From: Streptomyces atroolivaceus
GTDB taxonomy: Bacteria; Actinomycetota; Actinomycetes; Streptomycetales; Streptomycetaceae
Reading direction: 5' to 3'
Length of the DNA: 64,000 nt
Assembly: GCF_000717025.1 (NCBI RefSeq)
Contig: NZ_JNXG01000011.1
Location: 1-64,000 of the forward strand
Shown: one piece after another, positions 53,172 through 63,635 of the stretch
Layout of the letters: each line of letters opens with the position of its first letter
Numbering within the stretch: the first letter of the stretch is position 1
Notes under the pieces: generated by a model
What the model saw: the letters and a program-made list of their open reading frames with translations, nothing else
The model's database searches: none
Told to the model about the DNA's origin: nothing
Translations under genes and position numbers: made by a program

Positions 53172-54547
53172 CCGTGGCCGTGGTCCTGTTCACGTCCGAT
53201 CTGCGCCTGCACGACCATCCGCCGTTGCACGCGGCGCTCGCTTCGGCCGACGAGGTCGTCCCCCTCTTCGTCCTGGACGACGGTGTGGAGGCCGCCGGGT
53301 TCGGCGCTCCCAACCGGCGTGCGTTCCTGGCGGACTGCCTGCGGGACCTGGACGCGGGGCTGCGCGAGCGCGGCGGACGTCTGGTCGTCCGTGAGGGGGA
53401 CGTGGCCGAGGAGGTCGGCGGAGTCGTCACCGAGACGGGTGCGGGCGCGGTCCACGTGGCGGCGGGCGTCAGCGCCTACGCGCAGCACCGGGAGGAGCGG
53501 CTGCGCGAGGCGCTCACGCCGCTCCGCTGCCGGCTGAGTGTGCACGACGCGGTGAGCAACGTGGTCCCGCCCGGCGCCGTGATGCCTTCGGGAGCGGACA
53601 GGGACCACTTCGCCGTCTTCACCCCGTACTTCCGCCGGTGGTCCGAGCAGGGGCTCCGGTCTCCTTTCGGGGCACCTCGCACGGTGCGCGTTCCGGAGGG
53701 CCCGGCATCCGCCGGGCTGCCCTCACGGGCCGGCGTCCGGGGGCTGTCCCCGGGCCTGGCCGAAGGAGGGGAGGCCGAAGGCCGCAGGAGGTCCGCCGCG
53801 TGGCGCCGCAACGGACTGGCGTCGTACGAGGAGCGTCACGACGACCTCGCGGGGGACGCGACCTCGCGACTCTCGCCGCACCTCCACTTCGGCACGCTCT
53901 CCCCCACCGAACTCGTCCACCGCGCCCGCGCCGCGGGCGGACCGGGTGCGGAGGCCTTCGTACGGCAGGTGTGCTGGAGGGACTTCCACCACCAGGTCCT
54001 GGCCGCGCGCCCCGCGGCCGCCCGCTCCGACTACCGCCCGAGGCAGGACCGCTGGCGCACCGGGAGCGCCGCGGCGGACGAGACGGCCGCCTGGAAGGAG
54101 GGCCGCACGGGCTACCCGGTGGTCGACGCGGCGATGCGACAGCTGCTCCACGAAGGGTGGATGCACAACCGGGGACGGCTGCTGACCGCGAGCTTCCTCG
54201 TCAAGACGCTGTACGTGGACTGGCGGACCGGGGCGCGGCACTTCCTGGATCTGCTGGCCGACGGGGACATCGCGAACAACCAGCTCAACTGGCAGTGGGT
54301 GGCCGGGACGGGTACGGACAGCCGGCCCAACCGGGTGCTCAACCCGGTCACGCAGGCCAGGCGTTACGACCCGGAGGGTGCGTACGTACGCCGCTGGGTG
54401 CCCGAACTCGCGGGGATCTCCGGCCCGGCCGTGCACGAGCCGTGGAAGCTGCCGGGGCGGGAGCGGGCCCGCTACGACTATCCGGAGCCGGTGGTCCGGC
54501 TGCAGGACGGGCTGGCCCGGTTCAAGGAGGCCAGGGGACTCGACTGA
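53168..54547 (+). CDS. phr: Cryptochrome/DNA photolyase (class I CPD type)
   Basis: 459 residues from ATG 53168 (ATGA overlap with the SDR-DUF2867 gene). The N-terminal alpha/beta antenna domain (1 to about 130, VAVVLFTSDLRLHDHPPLHA) precedes the helical FAD domain (about 210-455), with RLSPHLHFGTLSP, VCWRDFHHQVL, GRTGYPVVDAAMRQL, MHNRGRLLTASFLVK, and NNQLNWQWVAGTGTDS. The Trp residues of the electron-transfer path appear present. It repairs UV-induced cyclobutane dimers using light; translation is coupled to the reductase upstream. Confidence 0.93.
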   Translation: MTVAVVLFTSDLRLHDHPPLHAALASADEVVPLFVLDDGVEAAGFGAPNRRAFLADCLRDLDAGLRERGGRLVVREGDVAEEVGGVVTETGAGAVHVAAGVSAYAQHREERLREALTPLRCRLSVHDAVSNVVPPGAVMPSGADRDHFAVFTPYFRRWSEQGLRSPFGAPRTVRVPEGPASAGLPSRAGVRGLSPGLAEGGEAEGRRRSAAWRRNGLASYEERHDDLAGDATSRLSPHLHFGTLSPTELVHRARAAGGPGAEAFVRQVCWRDFHHQVLAARPAAARSDYRPRQDRWRTGSAAADETAAWKEGRTGYPVVDAAMRQLLHEGWMHNRGRLLTASFLVKTLYVDWRTGARHFLDLLADGDIANNQLNWQWVAGTGTDSRPNRVLNPVTQARRYDPEGAYVRRWVPELAGISGPAVHEPWKLPGRERARYDYPEPVVRLQDGLARFKEARGLD

Positions 54548-54551
54548 CGGG

Positions 54552-54579
54552 CCGGGAGCACGCCTCGCGCGTCTCCCGG
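54552..54579. terminator. Hairpin between photolyase and DUF1206 genes
   Basis: CCGGGAG (54552-54558) pairs with CTCCCGG (54573-54579), with partial pairing inside the 14-nt loop. It lies between the convergent stops at 54547 and 54600. Confidence 0.55.
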
Positions 54580-54599
54580 TTCCGCCTTCCGCCTTCCGC

Positions 54600-55442
54600 T
54601 CAGATCTTGCGGTAGCGGGCGTTGGCCCAGGAGAAGAGCCCGAAGGCTGCCAGGCCGAGCGCGATGAGCACGAGCAGCCAGGGTCCCGCCGGCGTCTCGG
54701 TGAAGGAGCGCAGGGTGTCGTCCATGCCCTTGGCGCGGCCCGGTTCGTGCTGGACGGCGGCTGCCACGGCGAACCCGCCCGCCGTGGCGAAGACGGCGCC
54801 GCGGACGGTCCCGCCGAAGACGCCGGTGACGTCCACGGCCTGACGGACCTTCTTCGTCATCTCGCCCATCTTGAGGTGCTTGTGGTACCTACGTGTGACG
54901 GCCCGGTACGCCATCCAGAGGCCGGCACAGATCACACCGGCGCCGGCGATCCCCACGATCCACTGACCGCCGGTCCATTGCAGGGCACGCGCCGTGACGT
55001 CGTCGGTCTGCTGATCGCTCGATCCACTGCCGCTGCTCTGGGCGCCGGCGGCGTAGGAGAGAACCGAGTACGACACGAAGGCGTAGAAGAGGAAGCGTCC
55101 TGCGGCCATGGCCCGCTTGCTCGCCTTGTGGCCGTCGGGGCCCGCCTGGCCGAAGAGCGCCTCGGACAGGCGCCACAGGGCCATGCCCGCCAGCGCCACG
55201 CCGAGCGCCCACAGCAGGACGCTCCCGAAGGGCTTCTCCGCTATCTCGGCGATGGCGCCACCTCGGTCCGCCTGCTTCCCGCCGCCGTCGGAGAAGGCGA
55301 TGCGCAGCGCCAGCAGGCCCACCAGCAGATAGATCACTCCCCGCGCCACGAAACCGGCCCGGGCCCCCACATCCATGGTCTTGCTGCGCGCGGCTCTTCT
55401 GGCCTGGCCACGTGCGTTGATCGACAGCGCGTTCGCATTCAT
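54600..55442 (-). CDS. DUF1206 integral membrane protein
   Basis: 280 residues from ATG 55442. Six transmembrane helices are arranged as three similar two-helix DUF1206 repeats, each starting with an Arg/Gly loop (GARAGFVARGVIYLLVGLLA; ASKRAMAAGRFLFYAFVSYS; GVFGGTVRGAVFATAGGFAV). The function of the family is unknown. It starts 39 nt downstream of the DoxX-like gene on the same strand, so the two are likely co-transcribed. Confidence 0.88.
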   Translation of the reverse strand: MNANALSINARGQARRAARSKTMDVGARAGFVARGVIYLLVGLLALRIAFSDGGGKQADRGGAIAEIAEKPFGSVLLWALGVALAGMALWRLSEALFGQAGPDGHKASKRAMAAGRFLFYAFVSYSVLSYAAGAQSSGSGSSDQQTDDVTARALQWTGGQWIVGIAGAGVICAGLWMAYRAVTRRYHKHLKMGEMTKKVRQAVDVTGVFGGTVRGAVFATAGGFAVAAAVQHEPGRAKGMDDTLRSFTETPAGPWLLVLIALGLAAFGLFSWANARYRKI

Positions 55443-55481
55443 GCTCTGCCGGATGCCCCTGAAACGGCGATCAATGCGGGG

Positions 55482-56024
55482 TCACTGGACGCCCTCGTCA
55501 ACGGCCTCGCCCGGGGCCGACGCCTGCGCCTTCGCACGGCGGCCGACGACCGCCGCCGCGGCCAGGGCGCTGCCCGCGAACGCGAGTGCGACGACCCACG
55601 GCCGGTCGAGGACGTGCCCGGTGGCGTGGTCCAGGGAGTAGCGGCCCGCACCCGTCACCCCGATCGCGGCAGCGGTGAAGCCGAGGAATGCCGGGTACTC
55701 GTAACCGCCGCCCATCGCGAAGAATCCGGCGGGCGCGTGCACGGCGACGGCACCGGCCATCGTTCCGGCCGCGGCGGCACCGGCCGCGGGGGTGGCGAGA
55801 CCGAGCGCCAGCAGGATCCCACCGCCCGCCTCGCCGAGTCCGGCCGCCAGGGCGCTGTGCTTCGGCGGGTGGAAGCCCATGGCCTCCATCGCCGCGGTGG
55901 TTCCCTCGATGCCCCCGCCACCGAACCACCCGCCCAGCTTCTGGCTGCCGTGTGCAGCCAGGACGGCGCCTGTGCCGACCCTGAGCACGAGAAGTCCGAG
56001 GTCACGACGGTTGACGCAGGTCAT
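55482..56024 (-). CDS. DoxX-family membrane protein
   Basis: 180 residues from ATG 56024 with AGGAGA upstream. Four transmembrane helices follow the DoxX pattern LGLLVLRVGTGAVLAAHGSQ, then KLGGWFGGGGIEGTTAAMEA, with the His-Gly-x-x-K-L signature. DoxX proteins are linked to redox or thiol homeostasis, but their chemistry is not settled. It is divergent from the FadH-like reductase gene across a 206-bp gap that holds a perfect palindrome. Confidence 0.88.
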   Translation of the reverse strand: MTCVNRRDLGLLVLRVGTGAVLAAHGSQKLGGWFGGGGIEGTTAAMEAMGFHPPKHSALAAGLGEAGGGILLALGLATPAAGAAAAGTMAGAVAVHAPAGFFAMGGGYEYPAFLGFTAAAIGVTGAGRYSLDHATGHVLDRPWVVALAFAGSALAAAAVVGRRAKAQASAPGEAVDEGVQ

Positions 56025-56161
56025 GGGTGTCTCCTGACGACGAGGAGGAACAGCAACGGTGAGCCGTACGGATCCACTCTCGTCCCGGCCGGGCGGCAGG
56101 GCCGGGTGGTGTTGCTCCGTCCGTGGACCGAGCCGTGCCGGGACTGCGACGTACGTCATTG

Positions 56162-58246
<2,085 letters not shown>

Positions 58247-58279
58247 CCGCCCGGTTCCGCCGTCTCTAGGATGCACTCC

Positions 58280-58855
58280 ATGTCACTCCCGCACGCGATC
58301 CTCACCGCCCTGCTCGAGAAACCGTCGTCGGGTCTCGAGCTGACAAGGAGGTTCGACCGGTCGATCGGCTACTTCTGGCCGTCCACGCATCAGCAGATCT
58401 ACCGCGAGCTGGGGAAGCTGGAGCGGGCCGGGCACATCCGGGTCCTGCCGACGGCGCAGCCCGCACGTGGGCAGAGGAAGGAGTACGAGGTGCTGCCCGC
58501 GGGCCGCGAGGAGCTGTCGGCCTGGGTGTCGCTCGCCGAGGACCCGAGGCCCGTCCGCGATCCGTTGCTGCTGAGGATGCGGGCAGCCGCCGTGGTCGGT
58601 GCGCCGGGGCTGGCCGGAGAACTGCGCAGGCACTTGGTGCTGCACCGGGAGCAACTGGCGGAGTACCTGGAGATCGAGCGGCGTGACTTCCCTCCGGAGC
58701 GGACCGCCGACGAGGACCGGCTGCGCCACCTGGTGCTGCGCGGGGGCATCGACCTGGAGACCTTCTGGACGGGCTGGCTGACCAGGGCGATCGACGACCT
58801 GACCGGCTCCGGGCCGGGGCCCGGCACCGGGTCCCGCGCCTCCGACGATTCCTAG
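58280..58855 (+). CDS. PadR-family regulator
   Basis: 191 residues from ATG 58280; an in-frame ATG at 58271 would add three residues. A TAGGAT -10-like element (58266-58271) 8 bp upstream and no good ribosome binding site suggest a leaderless mRNA from its own promoter. The winged helix (1 to about 85) reads LPHAILTALLEKPSSGLELT, then FWPSTHQQIYRELGKLERAG. A C-terminal helical dimerisation domain follows. It is a candidate regulator of the FadH-like gene through the palindrome at 56162-56175. Its stop overlaps that of the convergent EamA gene in CTAG. Confidence 0.88.
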   Translation: MSLPHAILTALLEKPSSGLELTRRFDRSIGYFWPSTHQQIYRELGKLERAGHIRVLPTAQPARGQRKEYEVLPAGREELSAWVSLAEDPRPVRDPLLLRMRAAAVVGAPGLAGELRRHLVLHREQLAEYLEIERRDFPPERTADEDRLRHLVLRGGIDLETFWTGWLTRAIDDLTGSGPGPGTGSRASDDS

Positions 58856-59835
58856 CCGGGGCCGCTCGCCGTCCCGACCGGCTCCGGGCGCTTTGCCGGC
58901 GCCTCCCCGGCGCGCGGGGCGGTCAGGGACGGACCGGCGATGACGACCCTCGACCTCGTGACGGCCGGGGCGGAGCCGGCCTCGGCCGTGGCCGGAAACG
59001 CCTCGTCGGTACTCCGTGCCTGCGCGCGGCTGAGCAGGATCACGCCCCGTACGGCGGCAGCGGCACCGATGAGCGCGGGGATCAGACCGAGCACCCCGCC
59101 CTGGAGGCGTTCGCCGAGCAGGACCAGACCGATCGCGGCGGCGGCGACCGGGTTGGCGAGGGTGACGACGGCGAGCGGGGCGCCGAGGCCGCCCCTGTAG
59201 GCGGTCTGGGAGAGCATCAGCCCGCCCAGGGCGAAGAAGGAGACGAGCACCGCCACGACCACCAGCCGCCAGCTCAGCAGCGGGCCCGAGTGGTCGGTCG
59301 CGGCGACCGTCAGTGTCTGTGTGAGGGCGGAGGCCACCCCCGACGTGATGCCCGAGGCAGCGGCATGCCTGAGACCGGGCCGGGCGCCCGGACGGCCGAG
59401 CGCGGCGACGAGAGCCATGGTGACGGCCCCGACACCCAGGGCCTCGGGGAGACTCAGCGTGTCGTGCGGCGCGGCACCGCCCGCGGCCAGGAGCAGCGCC
59501 GCGAGACCGATGAGGGTGAGGAGCGTGCCGCGCCACTCCGTACGACTGACCCGGCGGCCCGAGGAACGGGCCCCGAGCGGGACGGCGGCGACGAGCGTGA
59601 GGGCGCCGAGCGGCTGGACCAGGGTCAGCGGCCCGTACTTCAGCGCGGCGACGTGCAGCAGTGCCCCGCCGGCGTTCAGTCCGACCGCCGACCACCAGGC
59701 TCCGCGGCCCAGCAGGCTCAGCGCTCCGGCGGAGGGTTCGGTCCGGCCGGCGAGCCGGGCCTGTGCCACCGCGGCGGCCGCGTAGGCGCCCGCGGAGACG
59801 AGGGAGAGGGCGACGGCGACGAGCGTGGCGTTCAT
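58852..59835 (-). CDS. EamA/DMT-family transporter
   Basis: 327 residues from ATG 59835, overlapping the PAP2 stop as ATGA. Nine to ten transmembrane helices form the two-fold EamA repeat, including ALKYGPLTLVQPLGALTLVA and its counterpart AYRGGLGAPLAVVTLANPVA. The C-terminal ~50 residues are cytosolic and Pro/Ala-rich. Substrates of this family are metabolites such as amino acids or lipids. Coupling to a PAP2 phosphatase gene suggests a lipid or phosphometabolite, but this is inference. Confidence 0.88.
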   Translation of the reverse strand: MNATLVAVALSLVSAGAYAAAAVAQARLAGRTEPSAGALSLLGRGAWWSAVGLNAGGALLHVAALKYGPLTLVQPLGALTLVAAVPLGARSSGRRVSRTEWRGTLLTLIGLAALLLAAGGAAPHDTLSLPEALGVGAVTMALVAALGRPGARPGLRHAAASGITSGVASALTQTLTVAATDHSGPLLSWRLVVVAVLVSFFALGGLMLSQTAYRGGLGAPLAVVTLANPVAAAAIGLVLLGERLQGGVLGLIPALIGAAAAVRGVILLSRAQARSTDEAFPATAEAGSAPAVTRSRVVIAGPSLTAPRAGEAPAKRPEPVGTASGPG

Positions 59836-60644
59836 CGCCGAACCCCGGACCGTGCGTAAGCGGGGGACGCGTATCGCCGGGCGGGGATGGCCGTCTGCCA
59901 CGGCAGGTGCGTACGGACCGGTGTGCGCGGCAGCCGCATCGCGGCGTAGGCCACGGAGAGCAGGGCGGAGACCACGATCGCGTCCAGCCAGTAGTGGTTG
60001 GCGGTACCCACGACGACGAGCAGGGTGAGCAGCGGGTGCAGCAGCCACAGCAGGCGCCACCGGGAGCGCGTGGCGACGATCAGGCCGACGGCGACCGCCA
60101 GGGCCCAGCCGAAGTGCAGTGAGGGCATGGCCGCGAACTGGTTGGCCATCGAGTCGGTCGCCGGGGTCTCCCCGTACACCGTGGGGCCGTAGACCTGCCC
60201 GGTGTCGACGAGGCCCGCCGCCTGCAGCATCCGGGGCGGGGCCAGCGGGAAGAGCAGATGCAGGGCGAGCGCGGCGCCGGTGAGTACGGCCAGGATGCGG
60301 CGCGACCAGACGTAGTGGCGCGGGCGGCGCCAGTACAGCCAGACCAGGAACGCCAGCGTGGCCGGGAAGTGCACGGTCGCGTAGTAGGTGTTCGCCGCCT
60401 GGACGAGCGTGTGGCTGTGCAGCAGCACGCCTTGCACGGCCCCTTCGCCGGGGAGCCCGACGGCCCGCTCGAAGCTCCAGACGTGTCCTGCGTTGCGGAA
60501 GGCCTCCTCGACGTGGCCGTTCGCGGCCTGACGGCCGAGTTTGTAGACGAGGAAGAGTCCGGCTACCAGAAGCAGTTCGCGGACGAGGGGCGGTCGGGCA
60601 GAGGTGTCCGGCTCCCGCTCCGCAGGCTCACTGCGGGTGTACAT
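59832..60644 (-). CDS. PAP2-superfamily (inositolphosphotransferase-like) membrane phosphatase
   Basis: 270 residues from ATG 60644, chosen because AAAGGGG lies 8 nt upstream; an in-frame ATG at 60689 would add 15 residues but has no ribosome binding site. Six transmembrane helices surround the PAP2 motifs MPSLHFGWALAV and GTANHYWLDAIV, which carry the catalytic His pair and Asp of the Aur1/Ipt1-like group. It is the first gene of a two-gene operon with the EamA transporter and is divergent from a TetR gene, with repeated operators in between. Confidence 0.88.
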   Translation of the reverse strand: MYTRSEPAEREPDTSARPPLVRELLLVAGLFLVYKLGRQAANGHVEEAFRNAGHVWSFERAVGLPGEGAVQGVLLHSHTLVQAANTYYATVHFPATLAFLVWLYWRRPRHYVWSRRILAVLTGAALALHLLFPLAPPRMLQAAGLVDTGQVYGPTVYGETPATDSMANQFAAMPSLHFGWALAVAVGLIVATRSRWRLLWLLHPLLTLLVVVGTANHYWLDAIVVSALLSVAYAAMRLPRTPVRTHLPWQTAIPARRYASPAYARSGVRR

Positions 60645-60703
60645 CACCCGTGCCCCTTTGCTGACGATGCGCTGTGACGTCGTAGGCATGACCAGTCCAC
60701 GCC

Positions 60704-60765
60704 CTATCGATACGCCAGTGTACCGATACGCCGACGTATCGGTACACTGGCGTATCGGTACACTG
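60704..60765. promoter_or_regulatory. Repeated 15-bp operator array between PAP2 and tetR
   Basis: CGTATCGGTACACTG occurs at 60735-60749 and again at 60751-60765, and in inverted form (CAGTGTACCGATACG) at 60716-60730. The first two face each other as a perfect 15-bp palindrome with a 4-bp spacer (60716-60749). A weaker half-site CGATACG lies at about 60708-60714. This is a strong candidate for the TetR operator controlling both directions. Confidence 0.85.
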
Positions 60766-60808
60766 CGTACCGAGGGTCCCCGCCGCAGAGTCGCAGAGAG
60801 GGAAGCAG

Positions 60809-61453
60809 ATGCCGTCGCCCGGTTCAGCACAGGAGTCAGCACCCACGTCACGCCGGTCGAAGATCACACCGGAGCGGGCGCAGGAGCTCTACACCGCGGT
60901 GCTGGACCTGCTCCGGGAGAGCGGTTACGACTCCCTCACCATGGAGGGCGTCGCCTCCCGCACCCGCTGCGGGAAGTCCACGCTCTACCGGCAGTGGGGC
61001 ACCAAGCCGGAGCTGGTGGTCGCGGCCCTGCACGGCACCCGCAGGACCCTGTTCTCGGACATCGACACCGGCAGCCTGAGCGGCGATCTGCACGAGGTGG
61101 CACGGGTGGTGGACGCGGCGTCCGGCCAGGACACCGCACTGATGCACGCGCTCAGCCATGCGGCACTCCAGAATCCCGACCTGCTCTGCGCGATGCGCTC
61201 CACCCTGATCGAACCGGCCATCGCCGCCTTCGACGCGATGGTCGGACGCGCCGTCCGGCGTGGCGAGATCGACGCCGACAACCCGGCGGCGGAATACGTG
61301 GCCGCCCAGATGCTCGGCATCATGCGCGCCCGGCCGCTCCTGGAGGGCCGGTACACGGACCACACCTTCCTCACCCGGTTCATCGAGTGCGCCGTACTCC
61401 CGGCACTCGGGCTCCCCACGCCCCCGCCCGCTTCCCGGAGGAGCGGGACCTGA
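60809..61453 (+). CDS. TetR-family regulator divergent from the PAP2-EamA operon
   Basis: 214 residues from ATG 60809 after GAGGGAAG. The helix-turn-helix (about 22-70) reads LYTAVLDLLRESGYDSLTME, then GVASRTRCGKSTLYRQW. The C-terminal domain (about 90-205) resembles TetR C-terminal type 11. It almost surely binds the repeated palindromes 43-105 bp upstream, repressing itself and the PAP2-EamA operon. The inducer is unknown. A terminator follows 80 bp after the stop. Confidence 0.9.
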   Translation: MPSPGSAQESAPTSRRSKITPERAQELYTAVLDLLRESGYDSLTMEGVASRTRCGKSTLYRQWGTKPELVVAALHGTRRTLFSDIDTGSLSGDLHEVARVVDAASGQDTALMHALSHAALQNPDLLCAMRSTLIEPAIAAFDAMVGRAVRRGEIDADNPAAEYVAAQMLGIMRARPLLEGRYTDHTFLTRFIECAVLPALGLPTPPPASRRSGT

Positions 61454-61532
61454 TGAACGTGGGCCGTCGCCGGAGCGGATGACGACGGCCCGCCCGCGCG
61501 CCGCACCGTGGGGACGGGGACGGCGCACACCC

Positions 61533-61570
61533 GGCCGGCCGGTGGTTTCCGAGGAGACCGCCGGCCGGCC
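61533..61570 (+). terminator. Terminator downstream of tetR
   Basis: A 14-bp stem with one mismatch (61533-61546 with 61557-61570), a 10-nt loop and a T-rich run (gcttcttctt) after it. A smaller 9-bp hairpin (61461-61469 with 61483-61491) lies just after the tetR stop. Confidence 0.8.
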
Positions 61571-61604
61571 GCTTCTTCTTGCACCCCCACCTCTTCTCGT
61601 CCCC

Positions 61605-61634
61605 TTGACGATATCTCCGACCCTCGTTATCGTC
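61605..61634 (+). promoter_or_regulatory. Promoter of the SPFH operon with embedded inverted repeat
   Basis: TTGACG (61605-61610), a 17-bp spacer and TATCGT (61628-61633) match a vegetative promoter. The same bases form an inverted repeat GACGATA (61607-61613) / TATCGTC (61628-61634), so a repressor could cover both hexamers. Transcription would start about 20 bp before the SPFH gene. Confidence 0.65.
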
Positions 61635-61660
61635 TTCGTGACGAGAAAGAGGGGCCCGAC

Positions 61661-62674
61661 ATGGCCGACATCACCCGGCGCCTCGGCTGGCGCCACCTGC
61701 GCTCCGCGCCCACCGCCCACATCCGCCACCACAAGCGCGGCGTGCTCACCCACGACGGCCCCGGTCTGAGCTTCTGGTACCGCTCGCTCTCCGCCGCACT
61801 CTCCGAGGTCCCGGTCGACGACCGGGAACTGGCGATGGCGTTCCACGCCCGCACGGCCGACTTCCAGGACGTCACCGTGCAGGCCACGGTCACCTACCGG
61901 ATCAGCGACCCGGCAGAGGCCGCCGCCAGGCTCGACTTCTCGGTGGACCCCGACACCGGGGCATGGCGGGGTGCGCCCCTGGAGCAGATCGCCACCCTGC
62001 TCACCGAGACCGCGCAGCAGCACACGCTGGACGTCCTGGCCCGCACCCCCCTCGCCACCGCACTCGTGGACGGAGTCGCCGCCGTGCGGGAACGGGTCGC
62101 CACCGGGCTCGCGGCCGAGCCGCGGCTGCCCGCCACAGGCATCGACGTGGTCGCCGTGCGCGTCGTCGCGATCCGCCCCGAGGCGGAGGTCGAGCGCGCC
62201 CTGCGCACACCGGCCAGGGAGCAGATCCAGCAGGAGGCCGACCGGTCGGTGTACGAGCGCCGGGCCGTCGCGGTCGAGCGGGAGCGCACCATCGCCGAGA
62301 ACGAGCTCGCCAGCAAGATCGAGCTCGCGCGCCGCGAGGAGCAACTGGTCGACCAGCGCGGCACCAACGCCCGCCGTGAGGCCGAGGAGCAGTCGGCGGC
62401 CGACGGAGTGCGCGCGGCTGCGGAGGCAGCCCGCACCGTACGCCTGGCCCGCGCCGAGGCGGAGGCCGCACGTGACATCGGGGCCGCCCGTGCCGAGGCG
62501 CAGGCGGCCTGGCTGCAGGCGCACGCGGACGTCGACCCGGGGACGCTGCACGCCCTGGCCGCGACGCGGCTGGCCGAGAACCTGCCCCGCATCGACAGCC
62601 TCACCCTCTCTCCCGACGTACTGACGGGTCTGCTCGCCAGGCTCGGCAGGCCGGAGCCGGAGGCCCGGGCGTGA
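61661..62674 (+). CDS. SPFH/Band 7 (slipin-like) protein
   Basis: 337 residues from ATG 61661 with GAGGGG 8 nt upstream. The Band 7 core (about 20-190) includes HHKRGVLTHDGPGLSFWYRS, VQATVTYRISDPAEAAARLD and IDVVAVRVVAIRPEAEVERA. A long Ala/Glu/Arg coiled coil (about 190-300) follows. There is no N-terminal transmembrane helix, unlike classic stomatins, so it may be cytosolic or only peripherally membrane-bound. SPFH proteins build large scaffolds. It overlaps the NAD kinase-like gene as GTGA, implying a shared function. Confidence 0.85.
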   Translation: MADITRRLGWRHLRSAPTAHIRHHKRGVLTHDGPGLSFWYRSLSAALSEVPVDDRELAMAFHARTADFQDVTVQATVTYRISDPAEAAARLDFSVDPDTGAWRGAPLEQIATLLTETAQQHTLDVLARTPLATALVDGVAAVRERVATGLAAEPRLPATGIDVVAVRVVAIRPEAEVERALRTPAREQIQQEADRSVYERRAVAVERERTIAENELASKIELARREEQLVDQRGTNARREAEEQSAADGVRAAAEAARTVRLARAEAEAARDIGAARAEAQAAWLQAHADVDPGTLHALAATRLAENLPRIDSLTLSPDVLTGLLARLGRPEPEARA

Positions 62675-63570
62675 GCCTGGCCCCGCGGGCCGTACTGGTG
62701 CACCGCACGACCGAGTACGAGGAGCTCCTGGCACGGCACGGCACACACGGGCAGGCCGCGTTCGTGCTCGCCGGACGCGGCCGGTCCATCGACGAGGTGG
62801 CCGAGCGCCACCTGCGCAACGAGCGGGCGCTCACCGAGGTGGCCGCCGCCGTGCCGATGCGGTGGCGCCGGACCCGGGTGGAGCGGGCGGACCTGGACCG
62901 CTTCCTGTTCGGGCCCGAGGACGTGGTCCTCGTGGTCGGGCAGGACGGACTGGTCGCCAACGCCGCGAAGTACCTGTCGGGCCAGCCCGTGGTGGGCATC
63001 GACACCGACCCTGGCCGCAACCCCGGGGTCCTCGTACGCCACCGGGCCGGTGACACGGCGGCGCTGTGCCGGGCCGCCGTGTCGTCCGGCGGCCGGACGG
63101 ACGCCCTCACGATGACCGAGGCCGTCGCCGACGACACGCAACGGCTCCTCGCCCTGAACGAGATCTACCTCGGACCGCCGGGCCATCAGACCGCCCGCTA
63201 CCGCATCGGCCCCGACGGCGTCCCGGCCGCCGGCGAGGCCCAGGCGTCCTCGGGCGTGCTCGTCGGCACCGGCACGGGATCCACCGGCTGGCTGCGCTCC
63301 CTCTGGCTCGAACGCGGCAGCCCCCTGCGGCTGCCGGGTCCCGCCGATCCGCGACTCGTCTGGTTCGTGCGCGAGGCCTGGCCCTCACCGGCCACCGGAA
63401 CCTCGATGGTCGCGGGTGAACTGGGACCCCGGGACGGCCTCAGGCTCACCGTCGAGTCGGACCGGATGGTGGTGTTCGGCGACGGTATGGAGTCCGACGC
63501 ACTGGAGTTGACATGGGGTCAGTCCGTCCGGCTGGGCATCTCGGAGACCACCCTCAATCTGGTGACGTGA
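62671..63570 (+). CDS. NAD kinase-like protein
   Basis: 299 residues from GTG 62671, overlapping the SPFH stop by 4 nt. It resembles the NAD/diacylglycerol kinase fold: a nucleotide motif at about 85-95 (VVGQDGLVANAAKYL, where the canonical is GGDG), a GIDTDPG motif, and the second signature GTGTGSTGWLRSLWLERGSP (canonical TPTGSTAY) at about 205. Because the first Gly-Gly is Gly-Gln, activity is uncertain. The C-terminal half is a beta-sandwich as in NAD kinases. With the SPFH and NUDIX genes it forms a three-gene nucleotide-linked operon. Confidence 0.85.
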   Translation: MSLAPRAVLVHRTTEYEELLARHGTHGQAAFVLAGRGRSIDEVAERHLRNERALTEVAAAVPMRWRRTRVERADLDRFLFGPEDVVLVVGQDGLVANAAKYLSGQPVVGIDTDPGRNPGVLVRHRAGDTAALCRAAVSSGGRTDALTMTEAVADDTQRLLALNEIYLGPPGHQTARYRIGPDGVPAAGEAQASSGVLVGTGTGSTGWLRSLWLERGSPLRLPGPADPRLVWFVREAWPSPATGTSMVAGELGPRDGLRLTVESDRMVVFGDGMESDALELTWGQSVRLGISETTLNLVT

Positions 63571-63635
63571 CCGGCGTGTGAGGATGACGGAGTCCCCGGG
63601 ACCCCGCACCGACCAGCTGGGAGCAGAGCAGCGAC

